From positions 1-50,153 of the forward strand of contig CAZXSK010000026.1 of NCBI GenBank assembly GCA_964642855.1: a stretch of DNA of 50,153 bases, written 5' to 3'. The position numbers were made by a program, and so were the translations under genes. This document shows positions 43,911 through 50,153 of this stretch, piece by piece. Position 1 is the first letter of the stretch. Every line of letters begins with the position of its first letter. This DNA comes from CAZXSK01 sp964642855. GTDB lineage: Bacteria > Planctomycetota > Phycisphaerae > SM23-33. Below the pieces are notes generated by a model that ran no database searches, was not told the origin of the DNA, and saw only the letters and a program-made list of their open reading frames with translations.

Positions 43911-44022
43911 GAAGTACCTCGCCCGGAGCAACGGGATGAATCCTACCACCTTCCCCGAGTGGTGGGAACCCCCTGCCCCGTGAAGCCGGCCTGCGTGAAG
44001 CGCATCCGCACATGTGCCGAGG

Positions 44023-44051
44023 TTGACCTCCCCCCGGCCAATCGGTAGACT
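44023..44051 (+). promoter_or_regulatory. Promoter of folE
   Basis: TTGACC (44023-44028), 17 bases, TAGACT (44046-44051) predict a start near 44058, giving a 5' leader of only about 15 bases. Confidence 0.45.
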
Positions 44052-44072
44052 GATTCGTTTCCAGGACACGCC

Positions 44073-44663
44073 ATGAACGGACCACTGCCCCAACACGACG
44101 TCGACCGCCAGGCCATCGAGAAAGCGGTGCGCGATATTCTGCTGGCTGTGGGGGAAGACCCCGACCGCGAAGGCCTGCGCAAGACCCCTGCCCGCGTCGC
44201 CCGGATGTACGAAGAGCTGTTTGCGGGCATGAGCGACCAGCCGTCGCGGCACGTGGAGGTCTCGTTCGAGGAGGAATACGACGAAATGGTCGTCCTGCGG
44301 GACATCTCGTTCTTCTCGATGTGCGAGCACCACCTGCTGCCGTTCATGGGCAAGGCGCATGTCGCCTACCTGCCGCGCGGACGGGTGGTGGGGGTCAGCA
44401 AGCTCGCCCGGGTCGTCGAAGCTTTTGCACGCAGGCCCCAGGTTCAGGAACGCCTGACCTGCCAGATCGCCGACCTGCTGATGGAGCGGCTCGAAGCCAA
44501 GGGCGTAGCTGTGGTCCTCGAAGCCGAGCACACCTGCATGACGATCCGCGGGGTCCGCAAGCCGGGCTCGAAGATGGTCACCTCCGCGATGCGGGGGCTG
44601 TTCAAGAGCAAGCTCGCCACCCGCACCGAAGCGATCAACCTGCTTCTGGGTCCGACGGGCTAG
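44073..44663 (+). CDS. folE: GTP cyclohydrolase I
   Basis: FolE converts GTP to dihydroneopterin triphosphate, the first step of folate and pterin synthesis; some planctomycetes also use it for queuosine. The 196-residue protein has the family's zinc site, Cys84 and His87 (SMCEHHLLPFMGKAHVAY) and Cys155 (EAEHTCMTIRGVRKPGS), plus the C-terminal TSAMRGLFKS. Length is usual for a bacterial type I enzyme. AGGA precedes the ATG. Its last 29 bases overlap the 3' end of the convergent kinase gene. Confidence 0.95.
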   Translation: MNGPLPQHDVDRQAIEKAVRDILLAVGEDPDREGLRKTPARVARMYEELFAGMSDQPSRHVEVSFEEEYDEMVVLRDISFFSMCEHHLLPFMGKAHVAYLPRGRVVGVSKLARVVEAFARRPQVQERLTCQIADLLMERLEAKGVAVVLEAEHTCMTIRGVRKPGSKMVTSAMRGLFKSKLATRTEAINLLLGPTG

Positions 44664-46179
44664 CACGCCCGGCCGGGTCAGTCTCCAGGGCGGGCACGAT
44701 CGCCTCCACGCACGTTCTTCCCGGCTGGGAACTGATCCACACGTTCCCGCCGATGGCCTTGGCGCGTTCCCGCATCGTGCTCAGACCGATCCCGCCGGAG
44801 TGGCTTTGGGGGTCGAACCCCTTGCCATCGTCCAGGATGTTGATGAACACGTTCCCGCCCCGCGCGCCCAGGTGAATCTCCAGGACCGACGCCTCGCTGT
44901 GGCGCATGGCGTTGCTGAACGACTCCTGCGCGATCCGGAACAGGGCAATCTCCACCTCGGGCGCAAAGCGCCTGCGGTCCAGGCCTTTGTCGAAGTGCAG
45001 CACGCATCGGACCTTTGCCTCCGCGTCGCGCATCAGGCGGCGCAGCGCCGAGACCAGCCCCAATGACTCCAGCGCAGGCGGGTACAGGCCGTGCGACAGA
45101 CTCCGGACCTCGCCGATGAGCTCCTCGCACATCGCATCCAGGCGGGCGACCGATGCCCCACGACCCTCCGCCTGTTCCGACAGGGCGCTTCGCAGGTTCA
45201 GCCGCAGGGCACAGAGCGACTGACCGATCGAATCATGAAGCTCCCTCGCCAGACGGCGACGCTCCTGCTCCCCGGCCGAGATCAGCCGCTGCTGGAGTTC
45301 CTGTAGCGCCCTCTCCGCCTCGTGAATCTGCGTGACGTCCAGCATGGACAGGATGTATGCCGGCTTGCCGAAGTGGTGGATCGTCCGCGACTGGCGATCA
45401 ACCCATCGGACCTCGCCCGACGGCAGCACGATGCGATACGTGAAGCGCGCACGGGATTCCTCCCGCGATTCGATCAGCCCCGAGACGCGGCCACGAACCC
45501 ACTGCCGGTCGTCCGGATGCACGATCTTGATCCACTCGTCGAGGCCCATTCCGAGGACCTCCTCAGCCGGCCTGTCCAGAAGATCGGCCCCGGCCTGGTT
45601 GAGGTACACCACCCTTCCCTCCTGCAGGATCGCCAAGGCCACCAGCATCGACTCGGAAACACTACGGAACTTCTCCTCGCTCTCACGGAGAGCTCTCTCT
45701 GCCTTTTTGCGATCGGTAATGTCCGACAGGCTTGTTCGCACGCCCACCACCTCGCCGTCGCGGACGATCAGCGCCGAGCGCAGGACCATGTTCATCTCCC
45801 TGCCGTCGCGGGCGACCATGCGATACTCGGTCCGGCCCGTCGATTCGCCCCGGAGCAGGCGCGACATGTTCTCCAGCGCCAAGGGCCGGTCTTCCGGATG
45901 CACCAGGTCCATCACGTTAAGGCCATCCTTCCGGACTTCCTCGGGCGCGTAGCCGAACGACCGGTAGCCGATCTCGTTGGTGTACAGCAGCGTGCCGTCG
46001 GGGGCAGCTTCGGAGATGATCGTCGACAGGAAATCGGCCGTCTCGCGGAATCGCCTCTCGCTCTCGCCCAAGGCGTGCTGCGCCTGCCGGAGCTCGCGCT
46101 GGGACTGCTCCAACTCCGCGACCCGCGCACGCAAAGAACGGAGCTCCCGCAGTTGGGCGTCTGTCAACTCGTCGGACAT
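44635..46179 (-). CDS. Soluble PAS-domain sensor histidine kinase (HisKA_3 type)
   Basis: The 514-residue protein begins with a coiled coil (about 10-45), followed by two PAS domains (about 46-155 and 170-285, each ending in ITDRKKAERAL or VTQIHEAERAL). The dimerisation domain has the phospho-acceptor His315 (RRRLARELHDSIGQSL). The ATPase domain has FSNAMRHSEAS, DDGKGFDP and GGIGLSTMRERA. The HisKA_3 type usually pairs with NarL-type response regulators, but none is next to it. There is no membrane segment, so it senses a cytoplasmic signal. ATG at 46179 has GAGG nine bases upstream. It overlaps the folE end on the other strand by 29 bases. Confidence 0.9.
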   Translation of the reverse strand: MSDELTDAQLRELRSLRARVAELEQSQRELRQAQHALGESERRFRETADFLSTIISEAAPDGTLLYTNEIGYRSFGYAPEEVRKDGLNVMDLVHPEDRPLALENMSRLLRGESTGRTEYRMVARDGREMNMVLRSALIVRDGEVVGVRTSLSDITDRKKAERALRESEEKFRSVSESMLVALAILQEGRVVYLNQAGADLLDRPAEEVLGMGLDEWIKIVHPDDRQWVRGRVSGLIESREESRARFTYRIVLPSGEVRWVDRQSRTIHHFGKPAYILSMLDVTQIHEAERALQELQQRLISAGEQERRRLARELHDSIGQSLCALRLNLRSALSEQAEGRGASVARLDAMCEELIGEVRSLSHGLYPPALESLGLVSALRRLMRDAEAKVRCVLHFDKGLDRRRFAPEVEIALFRIAQESFSNAMRHSEASVLEIHLGARGGNVFINILDDGKGFDPQSHSGGIGLSTMRERAKAIGGNVWISSQPGRTCVEAIVPALETDPAGRASPSDPEAG

Positions 46180-46286
46180 GGCCTTGGCCTCGGTCGAGAA
46201 ATCGCCTGGGGCAGATTCCCCTTCGGCGGGCACGCCCTCGCGTCGCCCGCGTCATGTCACCATGCTACGGCCAGAAGGGGCGGGGT

Positions 46287-47636
46287 TCAACTCCCCCGGC
46301 CGGCGCGGGAGGTCACCGATCGCGGGATCGGGTAGGTGATCCCACCGGAGGAAAACACGTTCACCCGCTGGGGGCCTGTCCCGACGATCGCCTGGGCGGC
46401 GTGGATGGCGTCGGCGGGTTCGGCGAAGATGTCCACCCCCGGGAACCGCCCGGCCTCGGCGAGCTTCGGCGAGACGAACAGCACCGGGTTGCGATGGATC
46501 GTCTGCAAACCCATGCGCACGAAGAATGCTGCGTCACCGGCCAGGGCGGGCACCGCACGCGTCAGCAGCGATGCCAGCGCCTCCGGACCCAGCAGGCGGA
46601 TGATCCGGCGCGTCCATGCCGGCGAGATCGGCCACCTCGGTGGGCTCATGTCATTGAGACCGGCCTGGCATCGCGTGAGGCAGAGGATCACCCCCCCGGG
46701 CCTGGCTGCCCACTGGGCGTTGGCGATGCCCTTGAACGACTGCCACAGGTCGAAGTCCCGCGGGTGGGCGTTGGTGATCACCACGTCGGCGGGTTCCTCG
46801 ATCATCGCTCCGCACGCCACCGAACACTGCTTGGCAAGCATGCTCTGCGTGTCGTACGGGTTGCCCGAAGCCACGTACGCCGGAAGGTTCCGCTCGTCCA
46901 GCAGGTACTGCAGGCCGAACGTCGTGCCATGCCAGGCGTCCACGAGTTTGCCCGCATGCTCGATCGTCGCGCGCATCGGGTTGAGCATCGCGGGAGTGCC
47001 CACCAGTTGCCGGGCCTGTCGGCCGAGCCCCAGCCGGTGCAGCCCGCGGATGGTCTCCAGCGACGCGCAGCCCGGGAAGAGCATCTTGCACCCGCCGCCG
47101 AAACCGGCCTGCAGGTGAGGACTCACCGAGGAAATCACGATCCGCAGATCGGCCTGGGCTACGTCGCGGTCGATGGCAATGTCCAGCTTTTCGACCCGCC
47201 CCACGCGGACGTAACGCGACGGATCGGTCCACGGGTTGCATCGCCAGCGGAGGGTGTCGGCGAGGTCGCCGATTTTCTCCCGCGCCTGGGCGCAGGTCAT
47301 GTCGGCGTGCATGCCGGTGCAGAATACAATCTCGATATTCTCGTCGGGCACCCGGGCGTGATGGATCTCGCGAAGGACCGGCTCGAGAATCTCCGGCAGG
47401 GGCGAATGGCGGGTGAGGTCCTCGACGAGGATCGCGATGCGTCCCCCCGAACGCGCAGCCAGCAGACGCCCGAGGGGCAGGCCGCTGTCGGGCTGGCTCA
47501 ATGCCCGCGCAATCCGTTGCTGCCAGCCATCCGATGCCTGTCGGAGCTGAGGCTGGGCGACCTGGCGGACGGTCCACGCCTCGGGCAGCTCGATTGTCAG
47601 CTCGTCCCGTCCCCACGGGACCGAGATGTCAGCCAT
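46287..47636 (-). CDS. larA: LarA-like nickel-pincer racemase/epimerase
   Basis: LarA racemises lactate or epimerises related 2-hydroxy acids using a nickel pincer cofactor. The 449-residue protein carries the family's key residues: His110 (FCTGMHADM), His174 (VSPHLQAGF), Lys184 (GGGCKMLFPG), the pincer attachment lysine in L. plantarum LarA, and His200 (IRGLH), the known nickel ligand. The N-terminal domain includes LVEDLTRHSPLPEIL. Cofactor genes larB, larC and larE are not nearby. The family is broad; the substrate may be a sugar acid and not lactate. It lies 60 bases downstream of a methyltransferase gene. Confidence 0.82.
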   Translation of the reverse strand: MADISVPWGRDELTIELPEAWTVRQVAQPQLRQASDGWQQRIARALSQPDSGLPLGRLLAARSGGRIAILVEDLTRHSPLPEILEPVLREIHHARVPDENIEIVFCTGMHADMTCAQAREKIGDLADTLRWRCNPWTDPSRYVRVGRVEKLDIAIDRDVAQADLRIVISSVSPHLQAGFGGGCKMLFPGCASLETIRGLHRLGLGRQARQLVGTPAMLNPMRATIEHAGKLVDAWHGTTFGLQYLLDERNLPAYVASGNPYDTQSMLAKQCSVACGAMIEEPADVVITNAHPRDFDLWQSFKGIANAQWAARPGGVILCLTRCQAGLNDMSPPRWPISPAWTRRIIRLLGPEALASLLTRAVPALAGDAAFFVRMGLQTIHRNPVLFVSPKLAEAGRFPGVDIFAEPADAIHAAQAIVGTGPQRVNVFSSGGITYPIPRSVTSRAGRGS

Positions 47637-47696
47637 CGGCTTGTCCTTCCGGGCTTTCGGTCGCTGCTCGGGCCTCGGGCGGCCCGGGCGGCGGGG

Positions 47697-48557
47697 TCAG
47701 CCCTGCTCCGGCACCGGCCGGGATGTCCGTCTCCCGACGACCACATGGTACACGCCGAGCGGCTCGGGAATCGACTGGAAATCACCGAACCCCGCCCGTT
47801 CCATCAGCGCCATCAGCTGCTCCGGGCTGCGGTGGTTCATGTGCAGCCCGAAGACCCGGCGGAAGAACCGATCGGTTCCATGGGCCTTGGAGAGGCTGTT
47901 GAACACGATGGGCCTGCCTTCGGGCATCAGCGCTGCCGCAGCCGAGGCGATCGATACGATATGCTCGTCGTCGAGATACTCGCAGATGCCCAGCATCTTC
48001 ACCACGTCCGGCGGGGAGTCCAGGAACTGCTCGACGTCCCGCACGTCGCACTCGATGAAGCGCGTCCGGTCCTGCAGACCCAGCTTCCCGGCGTGCTCTC
48101 GCCCGAAGTCGAACGCGTCGGAGCTGATGTCCACCAGCGTCGCGTGGGAGGCGACCTCGGTCATGACCATCGCGTCGGTGATGATCATGCCTGGCCCGGC
48201 CCCGAGACACAGCACGTGGACCGGCTCGTGACCGGCCGTCTCGATCAACGTCGCCAGCACCCGGCTGGCCAGCCGCCTTCGATTGCGAAGCGCCGTGGCC
48301 ATCGTGCCCGCTCCCACGAGGATCTTGTCGGCCAGTTGGGCCGGGTCGCCCTCGTAGCTGATGACCATTGACCGCCACCCGCCGGGATCGTTCCAGTTGG
48401 CGTTTGCCAGCTCGCTCTTGCCGAACCTCAGCAGCGATCGCAGCATGGACGCGGGCAGGTAGTTGGCGATCGGGCAGACGATGCACTTCTTGACGGTCCG
48501 CTGAAGGGGCGAAAACGTCTCGAACTCGATCTCTTCGACGTGGAAATCCATGGACAT
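47697..48557 (-). CDS. Class I SAM-dependent methyltransferase
   Basis: The 286-residue protein has a Rossmann methyltransferase core: the glycine-rich loop LCLGAGPGM (near residue 115), an acidic residue after the next strand (LVDIS), FIECDVRDVEQF and VKMLGICEYLDDEHI. The N-terminal 110 residues are helical with a Cys-x-x-Cys (KKCIVCPIANYLP) that may bind a metal. The C-terminal part ends PLGVYHVVVGRR. Substrate unknown. AAGGAGAG lies five to eight bases before the ATG. It is 60 bases upstream of larA on the same strand. Confidence 0.78.
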   Translation of the reverse strand: MSMDFHVEEIEFETFSPLQRTVKKCIVCPIANYLPASMLRSLLRFGKSELANANWNDPGGWRSMVISYEGDPAQLADKILVGAGTMATALRNRRRLASRVLATLIETAGHEPVHVLCLGAGPGMIITDAMVMTEVASHATLVDISSDAFDFGREHAGKLGLQDRTRFIECDVRDVEQFLDSPPDVVKMLGICEYLDDEHIVSIASAAAALMPEGRPIVFNSLSKAHGTDRFFRRVFGLHMNHRSPEQLMALMERAGFGDFQSIPEPLGVYHVVVGRRTSRPVPEQG

Positions 48558-48819
48558 ACGACTCTCCTTCTGCCCATACTATCGCCAGATCGGCGGTTTC
48601 CCCTCAAAGGAAACCTTGGGGAGGACCCCCACTAAAGAGTTCGCAACACACCGGCCGATAACCCTTCCGGGAGGCGAAGGGAATCGTCTCCGCCCGGATC
48701 GGTCGGCCCGCGGCCGGCCCCGGAACCGACGCCGTAACGCCAGATGCAGATGCTGGCCGGACATGAACCCCCCCATGCCGGCCAAGGGTCTCAGGCCCAG
48801 GCAGCGAAGGACGGAACCG
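48558..48819. other. Intergenic gap upstream of the small acidic protein gene
   Basis: This 262-base GC-rich divergent gap contains no convincing gene. I see only short GC stems and no clear promoter. Confidence 0.4.
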
Positions 48820-49158
48820 ATGACCAAACGCCAGATGATCGACGAGATCATGGACCTCAACCCCACCGCAGAGCCGGAGTTTCTGGCCCAGTTCGACGGC
48901 CCCGACCTGCGCGAGTACCTCGGCAAACTCCGGAAGGCGATGGGAGCCGCCACTGCCTCAAAGCCCAGCCCCAAAGCCTCCGACGATACCCCTCGCAGCG
49001 ACGACCGACCCGTTGCCTCGGGCAAAATGCCCATCCGCCTCGCCGCAGCCGGCGACGATCACCCCGCCGACTCCGAAGACGGCGAGCAAGACCGCGACGA
49101 CGACTTCGAGCCCGGTCAGCTCTCGTTGCTGGACGACCTGGCCCGAGGGAACAGGTAG
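48820..49158 (+). CDS. Small hypothetical protein with acidic tail
   Basis: The 112-residue protein begins MTKRQMIDEIMDLNPTAEP and reads EFLAQFDGPDLREYLGKL in its first 40 residues, a helical segment of the kind found in small planctomycete proteins. Residues 45-112 are low-complexity and rich in Ser, Pro, Asp and Glu, ending in FEPGQLSLLDDLARGNR. I know of no function. GAAGGA lies about eight bases before the ATG. It lies upstream of the tRNA-Asp gene on the same strand, with 263 bases between. Confidence 0.55.
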   Translation: MTKRQMIDEIMDLNPTAEPEFLAQFDGPDLREYLGKLRKAMGAATASKPSPKASDDTPRSDDRPVASGKMPIRLAAAGDDHPADSEDGEQDRDDDFEPGQLSLLDDLARGNR

Positions 49159-49351
49159 CCGCGCCGGCCGTTGCTGCCCGCCACCGACCCTCCCGGCGAC
49201 ACCACCGACCTTCGGGCCGGGACCCCCGCCCCCCAGCCGGAACGAGCCCGCCGATTGCTCCGGCGAGCTCCCGATCCTCGCTGCCATCGGCCCCCTGCAC
49301 AGACCGCCAGGCCAGCCCGGCAAAAACCTCTCGCAAGGGTGCGAAACTTCG

Positions 49352-49379
49352 TTGACAATACGCCGATAGTCGATATAGT
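49352..49379 (+). promoter_or_regulatory. Promoter of the tRNA-Asp gene
   Basis: TTGACA (49352-49357), a 16-base spacer and TATAGT (49374-49379) end 42 bases before the tRNA. Both boxes are close to consensus, as expected for a stable RNA gene. Confidence 0.65.
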
Positions 49380-49421
49380 AAGCATCCCCCTGGCGGGGGA
49401 CGTGTTTCCCGCTGGCGGAAC

Positions 49422-49495
<74 letters not shown>

Positions 49496-49499
49496 TGTC

Positions 49500-49524
49500 A
49501 AGGCCTGCCCCCGGGCAGGCCTTT
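49500..49524. terminator. Bidirectional intrinsic terminator between tRNA-Asp and asnS
   Basis: AAGGCCTGCC (49500-49509) and GGCAGGCCTT (49514-49523) form a perfect stem closing a tetraloop; T residues follow on the plus strand and A/T on the other side. It can stop transcripts from both convergent genes. Confidence 0.75.
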
Positions 49525-49565
49525 CTGCTGCGCCACCCATGCCCCACAGGCCCCGCGCGGGGCCC

Positions 49566-50153
49566 TCAGAAATCGGCCGACCGGGGCGTCCGCGGGAACG
49601 GAATCACGTCGCGGATGTTCGCCATGCCTGTCGCGAACTGTACCGTCCGCTCGAGCCCCAGCCCGAAACCCGCATGGGGAACCGTGCCGAACTTCCGCAA
49701 GTCGCGATACCACCAGTACGTATCGAGATCCATCGACTGCTCGGACATCCGACCTTCCAACACGTCCAGGCGCTCCTCCCGTTGCGAGCCGCCAATGATC
49801 TCCCCGATCTTGGGCACCAGCACGTCCATCGCACGAACCGTCAGCCTGCCCTGGTCGTCGGGCTCGTTGACCCGCATGTAGAACGGCTTGATGCTTGCCG
49901 GGTAGTCCGTGATGATTACCGGCTTCTTGAACGTCTCCTCGGTGAGGAAACGCTCGTGCTCGGTCTGCAGGTCGCTGCCCCACGAAACCGGGTAGTCCCA
50001 CGACCGGCCGGAGTCTTCCAGCAGCTTCATCGCCTCGGTGTACGTCACCCGCACGAACTCGCTGTCGATGATGTGGGTCAGCGTATCGATGACGGTCTTG
50101 TCGACCCACTTGTTGAACAGTTCCATGTCCTCGGGGCACTTGTCCAGCACGGT
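49566..50153 (-). CDS. asnS: Asparaginyl-tRNA synthetase, C-terminal part (cut by window edge)
   Basis: AsnRS charges tRNA-Asn. The window shows only the C-terminal 195 or so residues of the class II catalytic domain: AMDVLVPKIGEIIGGSQREE, the long WWYRDLRKFGTVPHAGFG segment, and class II motif 3 in GFGLGLERTVQFATGM, followed by NIRDVIPFPRTP, the AsnRS-specific end. The IGGSQREERL segment and the closing FPRTP fit AsnRS better than AspRS. The 5' end lies beyond the window edge. It converges on tRNA-Asp with a shared terminator. Confidence 0.92.
   Translation of the reverse strand, partial: TVLDKCPEDMELFNKWVDKTVIDTLTHIIDSEFVRVTYTEAMKLLEDSGRSWDYPVSWGSDLQTEHERFLTEETFKKPVIITDYPASIKPFYMRVNEPDDQGRLTVRAMDVLVPKIGEIIGGSQREERLDVLEGRMSEQSMDLDTYWWYRDLRKFGTVPHAGFGLGLERTVQFATGMANIRDVIPFPRTPRSADF

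Noticed and set aside
46254..48371. A plus-strand frame of over 700 codons opposite larA and the methyltransferase
   Set aside because: Low-complexity His/Arg-rich antisense translation with no recognisable domain.

Overview
The window is a GC-rich bacterial chromosome fragment, probably from a metagenome-assembled or draft planctomycete genome, most likely of the Phycisphaerae. I infer this from the gene mix: secreted glycoside hydrolases, uroporphyrinogen-decarboxylase (URO-D) family methyltransferase-like proteins, a DUF1638 protein, secreted beta-propeller proteins, EF-hand proteins, and a dnaA that stands apart from dnaN. A run of exactly 100 Ns (19932-20031) is a scaffold gap that cuts two genes. 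No rRNA, CRISPR array, insertion sequence or prophage was seen.

Layout. (1) 1-4258, plus strand: a carbohydrate cassette of a GH2 beta-glucuronidase-like enzyme, a GH5 enzyme and a URO-D family protein, behind a sigma70-like promoter whose -35 box overlaps a perfect 15-bp palindrome. (2) 4259-7361, minus strand: a candidate small RNA with its own promoter and terminator, then dnaA, a DnaA-box cluster that may be oriC, and a GNAT acetyltransferase whose terminator hairpin encloses two of the DnaA boxes. (3) 7574-11635: a secreted protein of unknown role, a second URO-D protein and a large EF-hand membrane protein. (4) 11897-15185, plus strand: rpmA, obg, coaX and a shortened MnmE-like GTPase. 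(5) 15272-21541, minus strand: a membrane protein, phosphomannomutase/phosphoglucomutase, nitroreductase, DUF1638, a membrane-anchored protein (cut by the gap) and glutamine-dependent NAD synthetase (cut by the gap). (6) 21812-23034, plus strand: small proteins (a cupin-like protein, a cyclophilin-like fold, a SemiSWEET-like protein). (7) 23069-28012, minus strand: lysA, glycerate kinase, an HtrA protease and a metallophosphoesterase. (8) 28225-29256, plus strand: an APH-fold kinase. (9) 29268-43910, minus strand: a beta-propeller protein, endonuclease III, two tandem alpha/beta-hydrolase lipoproteins, an MFS transporter, a PQQ-like propeller protein with frameshifts, a 1192-residue clan-A glycoside hydrolase, a XerD-like recombinase overlapped by a small cysteine-rich gene, and a radical SAM protein. 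(10) 44073-50153: folE, a PAS histidine kinase, a LarA-like racemase, a methyltransferase, a small acidic protein, tRNA-Asp and the 3' part of asnS.

How the parts fit. Most of the window is housekeeping (replication start, ribosome and tRNA maturation, NAD, lysine, folate and coenzyme A synthesis, protein quality control). It is interleaved with polysaccharide-degrading functions typical of marine or sediment planctomycetes. The most unusual items are the sRNA/attenuator-like locus beside dnaA, the DnaA boxes nested inside a terminator, the MnmE-like GTPase lacking key motifs, the tandem lipoprotein hydrolases, and the small cysteine-rich gene overlapping xerD. All functional calls rest on motifs read by eye; no database search was run.
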